From positions 3,873,851 to 3,937,850 of the forward strand of contig NZ_CP070496.1 in NCBI RefSeq assembly GCF_016925535.1: a stretch of DNA of 64,000 bases, written 5' to 3'. The position numbers and the translations under genes are program-made. This DNA is from Natronoglycomyces albus (GTDB taxonomy: Bacteria > Actinomycetota > Actinomycetes > Mycobacteriales > Micromonosporaceae). The first letter of the stretch is position 1. Every line of letters begins with the position of its first letter. A model generated the notes under the pieces. That model was not told where the DNA came from. It was given only the letters and a program-made list of their open reading frames with translations, and did not search any database. Positions 17,336-26,299 of this stretch are shown here, in pieces.

Positions 17336-18721
17336 ATGAGTGACTCCGCTATCGCCGCCGTGCTGGCTTCGCTCGCCGAGGCGAACATTTCCTACTCGAC
17401 CGACGCGGCCGTGGTGGAGGCGCATTCGGTCGACCACACCAACACCGTTAAGCCGGGCCGCGCCGCCGCCCTGGTCCGAGCCAAGTCAACCGCGCAAGTG
17501 CAGACGGTCATGAGGCTGGCCAGCCAGCATCGCGTCCCGGTGGTGCCCCAGGGTGCCCGCACCGGATTGGCGGGCGGGGCCACCGCCACCGACGGAGCGT
17601 TGCTACTGGACCTCACCGCCATGAACCAGGTGCTATCAGTCGATGCGCCCAATCGGCTCGCCGTAGTCCAACCAGGTGTGCTCAACGCCGAAATTTCCCA
17701 AGCGACGAAGGAACACAATCTGCGTTACACGCCCGACCCCGGATCGTGGGAAATTTCCACCATCGGCGGCAATATCTCCACCGGCGCGGGCGGAATGTGT
17801 TGCGTGAAATATGGAGTCACCTCCGAATACATACAGGCCCTTGAGGTGGTTCTCGCCAATGGTGACCTGATGCGCTGCGGTCGCAATACCGCCAAGGGTG
17901 TGGCTGGATACGACCTAGTGCGTCTGTTCGTGGGCTCGGAGGGAACTCTTGGCGTCATCACTGAGGCGACCGTGCGGCTGTCGCCCATTCCCGCGCAACG
18001 CTTGACTTTGGCCGCCGTCTTTAATTCCACCGCAGAAGCCGGCGCGGCCGTCACCTCTCTCATGGGCGCCGGTCTCCAGCCGAGCCTGCTGGAGTTGGTG
18101 GACGCGGTGCATATGCGCGCCATTGAGGACATGCGGCCTTCGGGACTACCCATGGATGCGGCCGCGTTGCTACTGGCGGCATCGGATGCGGCGAATCCCG
18201 AAGCGGAGCTGTCGGCCATCGCCGCGCATTGTGAGGCCTCCGGTGCTACCGAAGTGCATCAGGCAACCGACGCGATGGAAGCCGACGCGCTCATGCAGGC
18301 TCGTCGGGATGCCTTGCACGCCATGGAAAAGAAGGGTGCGGTCCTGGTTGACGACATCGCCGTTCCACGTACGGCGCTAGCGCAAGCGCTGGACGCGGTG
18401 GAGGAAATGTCGCGCAAGCACGGCGTGACGATCGGAGTCATCGCCCACGCCGGAGATGGGAATCTGCACCCGAACATCATTGTGGACATGGCAGATCCAA
18501 AGAGCGTGGCGGCGGGAAACGCCGCGTTTGGGGAGATCCTCGATGTGGCTTTGGCCTTGGGTGGCACTGTGACCGGTGAACATGGGGTCGGTGTTCTCAA
18601 ACGGGACTGGCTGCGCCGGGAGTTGGATCCGGTGAATTTGCGGATGCAGTGGGCCATCAAGCAGGCGTTCGACCCACAAGGGATTCTCAACCCCGGCAAG
18701 GTGCTACCGAGCCTGGAGTGA
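17336..18721 (+). CDS. FAD-binding oxidase (glycolate/D-lactate dehydrogenase, GlcD-like)
   Basis: A 461-residue VAO-family flavoprotein. The FAD domain includes VPQGARTGLAGGA (about 63-75), DPGSWEISTIGGNISTGAGG (about 133-152) and GSEGTLGVITEA (about 202-213). The C-terminal cap ends with AHAGDGNLHPN and TGEHGVGVLKRDWL, the flavin-contacting signature of GlcD-like 2-hydroxyacid dehydrogenases. It should oxidise glycolate, D-lactate or a similar acid, passing electrons to a quinone or partner protein. No glcE/glcF subunits are adjacent. ATG 17336 is immediately preceded by GAGGA. Confidence 0.9.
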   Translation: MSDSAIAAVLASLAEANISYSTDAAVVEAHSVDHTNTVKPGRAAALVRAKSTAQVQTVMRLASQHRVPVVPQGARTGLAGGATATDGALLLDLTAMNQVLSVDAPNRLAVVQPGVLNAEISQATKEHNLRYTPDPGSWEISTIGGNISTGAGGMCCVKYGVTSEYIQALEVVLANGDLMRCGRNTAKGVAGYDLVRLFVGSEGTLGVITEATVRLSPIPAQRLTLAAVFNSTAEAGAAVTSLMGAGLQPSLLELVDAVHMRAIEDMRPSGLPMDAAALLLAASDAANPEAELSAIAAHCEASGATEVHQATDAMEADALMQARRDALHAMEKKGAVLVDDIAVPRTALAQALDAVEEMSRKHGVTIGVIAHAGDGNLHPNIIVDMADPKSVAAGNAAFGEILDVALALGGTVTGEHGVGVLKRDWLRRELDPVNLRMQWAIKQAFDPQGILNPGKVLPSLE

Positions 18722-19296
18722 GATGCGGCGGGGAATTGGGGCTCGGCTTTTAATCCCTGGGATGGCACGCTGCGAGTAGCTCGTATCGGGCCTTGGCGGG
18801 GTGGAGTTGAGGCGGGTTCGATGCGGTGAGGCTTATGAGAAAGGCATCCTCGGCGTGCTGGTCGCCTTGTTTGGCTGTGTCAACTTCGCCTCCGGCGGCC
18901 TTGAACCTCAGCCCGCGGCTTAGCCGTGCGGGAGCGGGCGGGTCGCGATAGATGCGCCGCTGAGTCGCTACGCCCACTATGGAGGGGAAGGTGATCGCGG
19001 CTACGCCGCTGTCACCAAGCGATCTCGCCCTGAAAGAGATAGGGGGCCGCAGTGCTTGCCCATTCACTGCGGCCCCGATAAAGTGGAGGAGCTCCACTTT
19101 TTATGGCACCGACCCGAGCTGTGCCCGATGGCCCGGACCGGTTTTGCCCCCGGATTCGTTCCGTGTCTCCCGAGAAACTGCCCATTTCATCTCGGTCAAC
19201 GTGTCGGCGTGACCGGAACAACTATGACTATGGGAGACGGTTCTGAATCTCGGCTCCAATGAAGCTGTGAAAAACCTGTGAATCTATGCCGAACCG
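18722..19296. other. gene-less gap with tandem terminators
   Basis: A 575-bp gap between the FAD oxidase and the convergent pabC. No convincing protein gene is seen. The only long open frame (18750-19097, minus) lacks protein-like composition and a Shine-Dalgarno. Two strong hairpins close the region (separate entry), so the preceding 300 bp could carry a small RNA or a long 3' UTR. Confidence 0.45.
19043..19103 (+). terminator. tandem terminator hairpins
   Basis: First hairpin: GGGGCCGCAGTG (19043-19054) with CACTGCGGCCCC (19065-19076), perfect 12 bp. Second: AAAGTGGAG (19080-19088) with CTCCACTTT (19092-19100), a three-base loop, followed by TT and A. The T run puts the second in the plus orientation; in the minus orientation it could also end pabC. 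Confidence 0.75.
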
Positions 19297-20163
19297 TTAT
19301 GAAGGCAGTTCAAATCCAGAGAGTTTCACCAGCTCAGAGTGCATTTCAGGGTCTGTTGCCAATTCTTGACCATCCAAGGTTGTGACAAAAGCCACACCCC
19401 TGACTGAGGATGTCATCCAGACGCCATCGACTCGCGTCAGCTTCTCGGGCGTAATCAGCCTCTCCTCCGAACGCAGCCCCAGCTTCGAAGCGTGCTGCAA
19501 CAGATACGTACTGGTCGTACCCGGCAGAATCCCCGTATCAGTCGGCGTCGTGCACAGCACGTCCTTGTCCCGCCACACCAGCGAGGAAGTCGGGCCCTCC
19601 AGGCAGTAGCCATCGGCGGTCACCCACAGGGCGTCATCGGCACCCAGGCTCTTCGCCCAGCGCATGACCGCCATCGTCGTGGCGTACGACAGCAGCTTCG
19701 CTCCGCCCAGCAGCCACGGCGCCTGCCCCCGAGTGTCAGCGTTGACTCCCGAGGAAGCCGTGAGCACCTGGAGGCCGTCCCGGCGCGGCAAAGTCCGCTC
19801 ACGCGGCACCGGATCGATCGTGGCGTAAACCGTCGGCTCACTGCCATGCTCCAGGCCGCGCGTAGCCACAATGCGCAGCGCCGCCTCAGCGTCCGGGTCG
19901 AAATCGGGGTGGGCCAGCCACGCCTGGCGGGCTTGCTCGGACAGTTCGTCCAAAGCCTCATAAGGGGGAAGGTCGATCTCAGTGCGGCGAGCCGAGGCCG
20001 CCATGCGCACCAGATGCTCGCGCAACAAGAACATCTCGCCGCCGCGCACATTCAACGTCTCGAAGATGCCGTCGCCGCGCAAAACTCCCAGGTCATCGGC
20101 GCGGATAATGGGCTGCTCCGGGTCGATCGCGCCGCGTCCCAACACTGCTAGAACTTTCGCCAT
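19297..20163 (-). CDS. pabC: 4-amino-4-deoxychorismate lyase (class IV PLP aminotransferase)
   Basis: A 288-residue fold-type IV PLP enzyme. GDGIFETLNVRGGEMFLLREHL (about 30-51) is the family N-terminus. The PLP lysine lies in GGAKLLSYA (about 153-161) and LEGPTSSLVW (about 187-196) binds the cofactor phosphate side. Aminodeoxychorismate lyase makes 4-aminobenzoate for folate. The divergent neighbour is the folate-dependent YgfZ, which supports this over a branched-chain aminotransferase. ATG 20163 has GGGAG six bases upstream. Confidence 0.82.
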   Translation of the reverse strand: MAKVLAVLGRGAIDPEQPIIRADDLGVLRGDGIFETLNVRGGEMFLLREHLVRMAASARRTEIDLPPYEALDELSEQARQAWLAHPDFDPDAEAALRIVATRGLEHGSEPTVYATIDPVPRERTLPRRDGLQVLTASSGVNADTRGQAPWLLGGAKLLSYATTMAVMRWAKSLGADDALWVTADGYCLEGPTSSLVWRDKDVLCTTPTDTGILPGTTSTYLLQHASKLGLRSEERLITPEKLTRVDGVWMTSSVRGVAFVTTLDGQELATDPEMHSELVKLSGFELPS

Positions 20164-20503
20164 ACATGCTCCCTTAATTCACAGGACGCGGTGCGAATGC
20201 GCCCCTCGGTTCGTCAAACGAGGCCGATCCCAGGTCGCGTCCGCACGTCGCCGCCATCGCCGCATCGACGAATGTCAGGCTCCCTAGCCGTCACAGAAGT
20301 ACGCCTGAATGACCCTCGCCACTTAAACCTTACGCAGATGAACAAAAATTCTCGACCTTCACAGCGCGTGCCTATGGAGTCTTGACCGTTGCCCAAACCA
20401 GGCGAACTCTCGTGACCGGCGGCATGACCGCACAAGCCAACAGCGGCGCCTTCGGCGACGTACCATCGACAAAGGCAGCCCCAGGTCAACTTTGGAGTCA
20501 CGC
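20164..20503. other. divergent pabC/ygfZ promoter region
   Basis: A 340-bp divergent spacer with promoters for both genes. No repeats or RNA structures stand out. Confidence 0.4.
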
Positions 20504-21565
20504 ATGAACGCATCGGTTTTGCTCAAGCGCCCCGGCGCCGTCGCCACCATTGAGAACGGCGAACACACGGGTACGACCGCTTGGCACTACGGTGATCCGC
20601 TGGGCGAACAGCGTGCCGCCGATACCGGTGGAGCCATCTTCGACCTATCCGACCGCGACCTGATCACCGTCACCGGCGGTGAACGGCTCAGCTGGTTGCA
20701 CCAGATCACCAGCCAACACCTGCTGCAACTGCCCGCGCACACCGGCACCGAGCTGATGGTCCTGTCCCCGACCGGCCGCATCGAACATCACGCGGGCGTC
20801 TACGACGACGGCACGACCACATGGCTGGACTGCGAACCGGGCGCAGGCGAGGCACTGCTGAGGTTCCTCCACATGATGAAGTTCTTCACCGAAGTCGATA
20901 TAGAACTGCGCACCGACTGGGCCATGCTGACCGTGACACAGGCCAGTTTGGATCTAGCCCAGCCGCATATATCCGAGGTGCCGCCCGCCAAATACGTCGC
21001 CGCCGACGTGCCCTCCATCCCCACCTCCTCCTACCCGGGCGGACCGCACCCCGATGGCACGCCAGGCTGGCGACGCCGAACCGACCGGTTTGGGAAGGCG
21101 ACCGTGGACCTACTGGTGCCGCGCCAGGACCTCGACGCCACCGTCGATAGCCTCGGCCTCCCCCTGGCTGGAACCTGGGCCCACGACGCTTTGCGCGTGG
21201 CCAACCAGGCCCCCCGCGTCGGCATCGACACCGATCACAAGACCATCCCGCACGAAGTGCCCGCGCTCCTAGTACGCGCCGTCCACATCGACAAAGGTTG
21301 CTACCGGGGGCAAGAAACCGTCGCCCGCGTCCATAACCTCGGCCAAGCCCCACGCCTGCTGGTGAGCCTGCACCTGGACGGAACCGACGAACACCCGCCC
21401 CAGCCCGACACGGAGATCACCAGCGGTGAACGCACCGTCGGGCGGCTCGGCACCGCCGTGCAGCACTACGAAGAAGGCCAGATCGCCTTGGCGTTGCTCA
21501 AGCGCAAGATCGCATCGGCCCCGGAGACGAAACTCACTGTTGGTTCACAAGCTGCTCAACAGTAG
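20504..21565 (+). CDS. ygfZ: folate-binding Fe-S cluster repair protein YgfZ
   Basis: A 353-residue member of the YgfZ/GcvT-like family that uses tetrahydrofolate in Fe-S cluster maintenance. The diagnostic motif KGCYRGQETVARVHNLG lies at about residues 261-277, with the conserved Cys. The N-terminal half has the GcvT-like LSPTGRIEHHAGVY turn. ATG 20504 has GGAG seven bases upstream; the frame is open for a few codons before it. It is divergent from pabC, giving a folate-linked pair, and is followed by an asparaginase 23 bp downstream. Confidence 0.9.
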   Translation: MNASVLLKRPGAVATIENGEHTGTTAWHYGDPLGEQRAADTGGAIFDLSDRDLITVTGGERLSWLHQITSQHLLQLPAHTGTELMVLSPTGRIEHHAGVYDDGTTTWLDCEPGAGEALLRFLHMMKFFTEVDIELRTDWAMLTVTQASLDLAQPHISEVPPAKYVAADVPSIPTSSYPGGPHPDGTPGWRRRTDRFGKATVDLLVPRQDLDATVDSLGLPLAGTWAHDALRVANQAPRVGIDTDHKTIPHEVPALLVRAVHIDKGCYRGQETVARVHNLGQAPRLLVSLHLDGTDEHPPQPDTEITSGERTVGRLGTAVQHYEEGQIALALLKRKIASAPETKLTVGSQAAQQ

Positions 21566-21588
21566 AAACGCAAGGTAGATTCGACTTT

Positions 21589-22572
21589 GTGGCTGATGAA
21601 ATGAAGTACGTAGGCGGCTCCCCGCTGGCCCAGATCGTCCGAAGCGAATTTGCCGAAAGCTTCCACAGTGGCTCCGTGGCCGTCCTCGACGCGCGCGGAA
21701 CCCTCGTGCGCGAAATCGGCGACGTCACCGGCGCGGTGTTCCCCCGCTCCAGCAACAAGCCCATGCAGACGCTCGCGGCTTTGCGCGTCGGCTGGAAACC
21801 GCAACGCCAAGCCGACCTGTCCATCGGCTCCGCCAGCCACCACGGCGAACCCATGCACGTCGACGCGGCACGCACCATCCTGGCCGACGCCGGCCTGGCC
21901 GAAGGCAGCCTGCTATGCCCAGTAGACCTGCCCGGAAACGAAGAGGCCCGGCGCGACGTCCTCGCCGCTGGCGGAAAACCCGAGCGCATCTACATGAACT
22001 GCTCGGGCAAACACTCCATGATGCTGGCCACCTGCGCCAACCGCGACTGGCCGCTAGATGACTACCGCGACCCGGCCCACCCACTGCAAGTGGCCATTCG
22101 CGAAACAGTCGAAGAATGCACCGGAGAGAAAGTGCAGGCCACCGGCGTCGACGGCTGTGGAGCACCCGTCCTCGCATTCAGCCTCACCGGGCTCGCCCGC
22201 GCCTTCCAACGCTTCGTGGAAGCCCCAGCGGGCACCCACGAGAGAGCCATCGCGGACGGAATTCGTGCCTACCCCGACCTCATCGGCGGCACCAAATCCA
22301 ACGACTCCCGGGCGATGCGCGCCATCGGCGGCCTCATGTCGAAAGCTGGGGCCGAAGGCATCCAAGCGTTCGCCCTACCGGGAGTCGGAGCCGTCGCGGT
22401 GAAAATCGACGACGGCAATGGCCGCGCCGCGATGCCCGTGGCCCTGGCCGCACTACGCCAGCTGGGATACCCCGAACCAACCGCAGACGCGGCCACCACG
22501 CTCGCCGCGCTGGAAGCCCCCGACATCAAGGGCGGCGGACGCACAGTCGGTCACCTGCGGGTTCTCATTTAA
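21589..22572 (+). CDS. L-asparaginase II family protein
   Basis: A 327-residue protein of the Asparaginase_II family (PF06089 type), distinct from the E. coli AnsB fold. Conserved blocks include GDVTGAVFPRSSNKPMQTLAAL (about 44-65), SHHGEPMHVDAAR (about 83-95), NCSGKHSMM (about 139-147) and GVDGCGAPVLAFSL. It should hydrolyse asparagine to aspartate and ammonia in the cytoplasm. GTG 21589 follows TAGATT by seven bases, hinting at a leaderless mRNA; ATG 21601 is an alternative. It may be co-transcribed with ygfZ. Confidence 0.88.
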   Translation: MADEMKYVGGSPLAQIVRSEFAESFHSGSVAVLDARGTLVREIGDVTGAVFPRSSNKPMQTLAALRVGWKPQRQADLSIGSASHHGEPMHVDAARTILADAGLAEGSLLCPVDLPGNEEARRDVLAAGGKPERIYMNCSGKHSMMLATCANRDWPLDDYRDPAHPLQVAIRETVEECTGEKVQATGVDGCGAPVLAFSLTGLARAFQRFVEAPAGTHERAIADGIRAYPDLIGGTKSNDSRAMRAIGGLMSKAGAEGIQAFALPGVGAVAVKIDDGNGRAAMPVALAALRQLGYPEPTADAATTLAALEAPDIKGGGRTVGHLRVLI

Positions 22573-22737
22573 GAGCCACCTCATACTCGACGCGCTAAGG
22601 CCTGCTGTTAGGCCCGCCATCCATCCAACCGATGTGAGCGTGGGCCCAACAAAGGGAGGCCCGATGACAGTAAACGTTTGGCGACCGGTACTATTCTTTT
22701 CGTTGCCTCGTCAGACTGTGTCATGACGAAAACGCAC

Positions 22738-22820
22738 GCGCGAGTGGCGGAATGGCAGACGCGCTAGCTTCAGGTGCTAGTGTCCTTAGGGACGTGTGGG
22801 TTCAACTCCCACCTCGCGCA
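22738..22820 (+). tRNA. tRNA-Leu(CAG)
   Basis: An 83-nt class II tRNA. The acceptor stem is GCGCGAG (22738-22744) with CTCGCGC (22813-22819) and discriminator A. The anticodon stem CTAGC/GCTAG encloses the loop TTCAGGT, giving anticodon CAG. There is a long variable arm (GTCCTTAGGGAC) and the T-arm GTGGGTTCAACTCCCAC. CCA is not encoded. It is followed by its own terminator and then a decayed copy. Confidence 0.97.
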
Positions 22821-22826
22821 CAGAGT

Positions 22827-22857
22827 AAAGGACCTCAGCCGCAGGCTGTGGTCCTTT
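22827..22857 (+). terminator. tRNA-Leu terminator
   Basis: AAAGGACC-T-CAGCC (22827-22840) pairs with GGCTG-T-GGTCCTTT (22844-22857) around GCA. A T run ends the right arm. It lies seven bases after the tRNA. Confidence 0.85.
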
Positions 22858-22858
22858 C

Positions 22859-22951
22859 GCGCGAGTGGCGACCCTACCAACGACGACCAACAGACGCCCT
22901 AGCCCCAAATCCCAGTCTCCTCAGGGACATGTGAGTTCAACTCCCACCCCG
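22859..22951 (+). pseudogene. decayed second tRNA-Leu copy
   Basis: The first 12 bases (GCGCGAGTGGCG) repeat those of the real tRNA, and later blocks CAGACGC, CTAGC, AGGGAC and GTTCAACTCCCAC are also conserved. About 14 extra bases interrupt the D-arm, the anticodon stem no longer pairs, the T-stem has a mismatch and the acceptor ends (GCGCGAG and CCCGGCG) are incompatible. The anticodon position would read CAA. It cannot fold as a tRNA. It joins directly to the toxin remnant downstream, so it probably marks an integration or deletion junction. Confidence 0.75.
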
Positions 22952-23278
22952 GCGGAAACCTTGCGGATCAAGGCGTTCTTGAACGTACGAAGGAGACAAA
23001 CTCGCGACTATCTAGACGTTGCTGCCCTGAGCAATCAATACAGCCTTGACCTCTCAGCAGGGATACTGGCACAAATTGACGAATACTACTCTGATCAGCG
23101 CAAGGATGAGGAAAGTGTCCGGTCTCAGCTGGTCAGACAACTCGGCGAACCGTGCCCATCAGACTTCAAGGTCACCAAAGAACTTCACGCATACCGCAAT
23201 CTTGTCGACCATTGGACCGAGTGGCCAAACGTGGTGGCTACCTGCGAGGCGCTGGCCGAACTAATTGCGAAGAGGTGA
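22952..23278 (+). pseudogene. 5'-truncated AbiEii-like nucleotidyltransferase toxin
   Basis: From about 22952 the frame encodes AETLRIKAFLNVRRRQTRDY, then LDVAALSNQYSLD and a C-terminal helical region ending LAELIAKR. This resembles the C-terminal part of actinobacterial AbiEii/AbiGii-type nucleotidyltransferase toxins (R-x-K-A...R-x-x-T/V-R-D-Y-L-D-V-A-A-L). The N-terminal catalytic domain with its Gly-Ser and Asp motif is absent; upstream lies only the decayed tRNA. The open frame starts inside that tRNA (22865) but those residues are not toxin-like. It is therefore probably inactive. The antitoxin gene starts 4 bp after its stop. Family assignment is from memory of the motif. Confidence 0.6.
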
Positions 23279-23282
23279 ATAC

Positions 23283-23741
23283 ATGGCTTTGCGATTTCGA
23301 AACCTGAACGTGTCCCCGTCGGATCCGGTGGAACAGTGGCCGGTTGAGGCCGTCCACCCGGCAATGGATCGGGGTTCAGTGCGGGACTGGAAGCGGCTGA
23401 TTACCGCAATTGATCGCGATCCCTGGGGTAAGACGGCCCGCCAAGTCGAGCATGTCCTGACATACGACCGCCCGTACGGCGTCGGGAATCTTATGGAACG
23501 GGTGATCCGCAGCGCCCGAAGCGCCGCCGCAGATACCGAACGTGAAGCAGTGGCGTCCACGATCAAACAAGCCATTGCGGATTCAGGTTTGACGCGTTCC
23601 GAGTTCGCTTCCCGTATCGGCACGTCCGTTTCTCGACTGTCGACCTATGCCAATGGCAAGGTGGCACCGTCGGCAACACTTATGGTGCGCATTGAACGAG
23701 TGGCCCACGAGGCGGCGCGAAAGACGGAACCATCCGCCTAA
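23283..23741 (+). CDS. Xre-family antitoxin-like HTH protein
   Basis: A 152-residue protein with an N-terminal region starting MALRFRNLNVSPSDPVEQWP, found in actinobacterial proteins paired with AbiEii-like toxins, and a C-terminal Cro/C1 HTH (about residues 92-145: LTRSEFASRIGTSVSRLSTY, then NGKVAPSATLMVRI). ATG 23283 follows GAGGTG by six bases. The gene is intact although its presumed toxin is truncated, so it is an orphan antitoxin or regulator. It could still act against toxins elsewhere. Confidence 0.75.
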   Translation: MALRFRNLNVSPSDPVEQWPVEAVHPAMDRGSVRDWKRLITAIDRDPWGKTARQVEHVLTYDRPYGVGNLMERVIRSARSAAADTEREAVASTIKQAIADSGLTRSEFASRIGTSVSRLSTYANGKVAPSATLMVRIERVAHEAARKTEPSA

Positions 23742-23751
23742 TCCAGGCCCG

Positions 23752-24399
23752 CTATTCCTCTGGGAGGCTAAAGCCAACGAACTCGGTGTGGACCGTCCAG
23801 CCGATGGCCTGGTAAAGCGCCAAGCCCTCCTCCGTTGCTCCCAAGATCCCGGTGTGCGCTCCCTTTTCAATCGCGTGATTTCCCAATACGCGCATCACGA
23901 CCCGCCCCAGGCCTCGCCGACGATGACCTGGGTCAGTCTTAATCTGGTCAAAGACCGCAAACTCACCGGCTGGCCCCATCCGTCCCGACGCGGCTTCGGA
24001 CGCATCTGCCGCCCGCACCCGCGCCACCGTGGCACCATGGTCGGTGTCGACCTCGACGGAGTAGCCCGCCGGCAAGGACACCTCGGATTCGATCAAGGAC
24101 ACCGACATGAGGTAGCCGGGCACATCACGCTTCCACCGCTGGTCGAAACAAGCGATCAGCTCTGGATCGACCGAAAACACCTTGATCCAGCTGCCCGGAT
24201 CAGTCAGCGAATGCGCCAACTGACGCAAAGCGTTGGGCTGCACCGTGTGCAGGATGTGCCGAACCCGGTGCCCAGGCAATCCAACGTCAATGCGGAAACC
24301 GCCCTCGATCGACGTGGGCGCGTGCGTGCCCCGAGAAACAGCCCAGCCGCGCCCCCAGGCCATCACCAGGTCCGCAATCGTCATCTGTGTCTGTCGCAC
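23752..24399 (-). CDS. GNAT family acetyltransferase
   Basis: A 215-residue GNAT protein. The catalytic region is C-terminal: FDQIKTDPGHRRRGLGRVVMR (about 146-166) gives the acetyl-CoA pyrophosphate loop R-R-G-L-G, followed by GILGATEEGLALYQAIGWTVH. The N-terminal 100 residues resemble the lid seen in the actinobacterial FR47-like subgroup. The substrate is unknown. GTG 24399 was taken, with AAGGA rather far upstream; ATG 24384 is equally possible. It converges on the antitoxin gene with 10 bp between. Confidence 0.82.
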   Translation of the reverse strand: MRQTQMTIADLVMAWGRGWAVSRGTHAPTSIEGGFRIDVGLPGHRVRHILHTVQPNALRQLAHSLTDPGSWIKVFSVDPELIACFDQRWKRDVPGYLMSVSLIESEVSLPAGYSVEVDTDHGATVARVRAADASEAASGRMGPAGEFAVFDQIKTDPGHRRRGLGRVVMRVLGNHAIEKGAHTGILGATEEGLALYQAIGWTVHTEFVGFSLPEE

Positions 24400-24672
24400 T
24401 TGTGTGTCACATCCTTACGTCACGACTTCCAATAGCTATCACGGAAGTACGACGGTCGAGAACGCGAAAGCGCGTTTCCCACATTGAGATCCACCCACCC
24501 CTTGCTACCGAACGGTAATAAGGGTGAGAATTAAGTCACCGTCCCACTGACTAAGAAACTTCGTCAGCCGCGCTCGCCGCATGCCAATGCGCAGCCCCAG
24601 CACTCCCCACCCCGCCAGTTCAACCCTAGAAAGCCCCGACATTCGGTCGCCCCACCGAAGGGACTCCGCATC

Positions 24673-25551
24673 ATGATCGACGCAGTCGCCTACGCCATCC
24701 CCGCCTTCGTACTCCTCGTGATCGTCGAAGCCCTCTCCTTTCGCCTCAAACCCCACCACGAACAGCGCGGATACGAGCTCAAGGACGCCGCCACCTCCAT
24801 GACAATGGGAGCGGGTTCGCAGGTGGTCGGGTTCTTCTGGAAATTCGCCGTCGTGGTGGTCTACGCGGGCGTCTACACCCTCACCCCCTTCGAACTCGAC
24901 CCGACGAACCTATGGACCTGGGTGTTGCTGTTCTTCGCCGACGACCTGGCCTATTACTGGTTTCACCGCTGCCACCACCGCATCCGCCTATTGTGGGCCA
25001 GCCATGTGGTTCACCACTCCAGCCAGTACTTCAACTTGACGACCGCGCTGCGCCAAAGCTGGACCCCCATGGGAGGCATGCCGTTCTGGCTACCCCTGGT
25101 GCTCATGGGCATGCCACCGTGGATGATTTTCTTGCAACAGTCGATCAACCTGACCTACCAGTTCTTCATCCACACCGAACGCGTCCGATACCTGCCGGGC
25201 CCGCTCGAATTCTGGTTCAACACCCCATCCCATCACCGCGTCCATCACGGCAGCGACGAGATTTACCTAGACCGCAACTACGGCGGCATCCTCATCATCT
25301 GGGACCGCATCTTCGGCAGCTTCGCCGCCGAAACCGCACCGGTCACCTATGGCCTGACCCAGAACATCCGCACCTACAACCCGTTGCGGGTCGCCTTTCA
25401 CGAATACGCGGCGATCTGGCGCGACGTGCGGGCCTCGCGCACCTGGCGCGACCGCTTGGGATACCTCTTTGGGCCACCCGGCTGGGGTAAAGACCTCACC
25501 GGGCCCGATGCCCAAGTCACCCCAGAGAAAAACGCAAAGGAACCCACATGA
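24673..25551 (+). CDS. sterol desaturase/fatty acid hydroxylase family membrane protein
   Basis: A 292-residue di-iron membrane hydroxylase. The histidine boxes are present: HRCHH (about 98-102), HVVHH (about 112-116) and HHRVHH (about 183-188), and a late D-R-N-Y-G-G region typical of the family. Four to five membrane helices carry the boxes to the cytoplasmic face. Family members hydroxylate or desaturate fatty acids, sterols or carotenoids with O2. The next gene overlaps it by 4 bp and encodes a lipid-active YhhN protein, so both may act on ether or membrane lipids. Confidence 0.88.
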   Translation: MIDAVAYAIPAFVLLVIVEALSFRLKPHHEQRGYELKDAATSMTMGAGSQVVGFFWKFAVVVVYAGVYTLTPFELDPTNLWTWVLLFFADDLAYYWFHRCHHRIRLLWASHVVHHSSQYFNLTTALRQSWTPMGGMPFWLPLVLMGMPPWMIFLQQSINLTYQFFIHTERVRYLPGPLEFWFNTPSHHRVHHGSDEIYLDRNYGGILIIWDRIFGSFAAETAPVTYGLTQNIRTYNPLRVAFHEYAAIWRDVRASRTWRDRLGYLFGPPGWGKDLTGPDAQVTPEKNAKEPT

Positions 25552-26285
25552 ACCCACGCTGGATTCTCAGCCTGTTCGGTCTCTTCACCGCCGCGAACCT
25601 GCTGGCGGTCGCCTTTGGCTCGACGGCTGGAGTCTGGGCCACCAAACCAGTGCTGATGCCCATCCTCGCCGCCTATCTCATCACGGTGGCCTGGCGAGAC
25701 GACCTGGCGAACCTCGGCCGCACCACCGGCCGCAGCCTCGTCCCCGCCAATCCCATCGTGACGTGGCTTTTCATCGGGCTAGCCTGCGCGTGGGTGGCCG
25801 ATATCGCGCTGATCCTCGACTCCGAGGCGGCATTCTTGACCGGCGTGGCGGTCTTCGGGCTCATGCAGCTGTGTTACCTCTACGTCTTCGCCCGGTTGGG
25901 CGCATGGGCGCGCCTGCGCGGCCGCCGCCTCATCGTCCCCGGCGTACTGGTGGTGTTTTGGGCCACGTTCAACATCCTCTTGTGGGACTCCTTTGACAGC
26001 CTCGCCGCCCCCATAGCGGCCTATAGTTTCCTGCTGGTCAGCATGGCCGCACTCGCCGTCGGCCTCTCGTATCGCGTTGCCACCGGCGCGATCCTGTTCG
26101 TCGTCTCCGATCTGATGATCGGAATACGGCTAACGGACGTGACGTTGCCCGGGATAGGGGTGGCCATTATGGCCACCTACGCCGCCGCGCAGCTACTCAT
26201 CATCACTGGGATTCTGCGCGCTAGGCTCTCTTATGAGCGGGGGAAACACCCGCACGCGAAGACACCAGACCCACGTTATTTGTGA
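25548..26285 (+). CDS. YhhN/TMEM86 family (lysoplasmalogenase-like) membrane protein
   Basis: A 245-residue eight-helix membrane protein of the YhhN family, whose animal member TMEM86B is a lysoplasmalogenase. The opening segment ends with KPVLMPILAAYL (about 32-43), the conserved first motif. An internal ADIALILD (about 84-91) provides the conserved acidic residues. The start overlaps the upstream gene stop in ATGA, indicating translational coupling. Confidence 0.82.
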   Translation: MNPRWILSLFGLFTAANLLAVAFGSTAGVWATKPVLMPILAAYLITVAWRDDLANLGRTTGRSLVPANPIVTWLFIGLACAWVADIALILDSEAAFLTGVAVFGLMQLCYLYVFARLGAWARLRGRRLIVPGVLVVFWATFNILLWDSFDSLAAPIAAYSFLLVSMAALAVGLSYRVATGAILFVVSDLMIGIRLTDVTLPGIGVAIMATYAAAQLLIITGILRARLSYERGKHPHAKTPDPRYL

Positions 26286-26299
26286 GGAATGCACCACTA

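Noticed and set aside
18750..19097. 115-codon minus-strand frame after the FAD oxidase
   Set aside because: It runs through both terminator hairpins and has no recognisable features.
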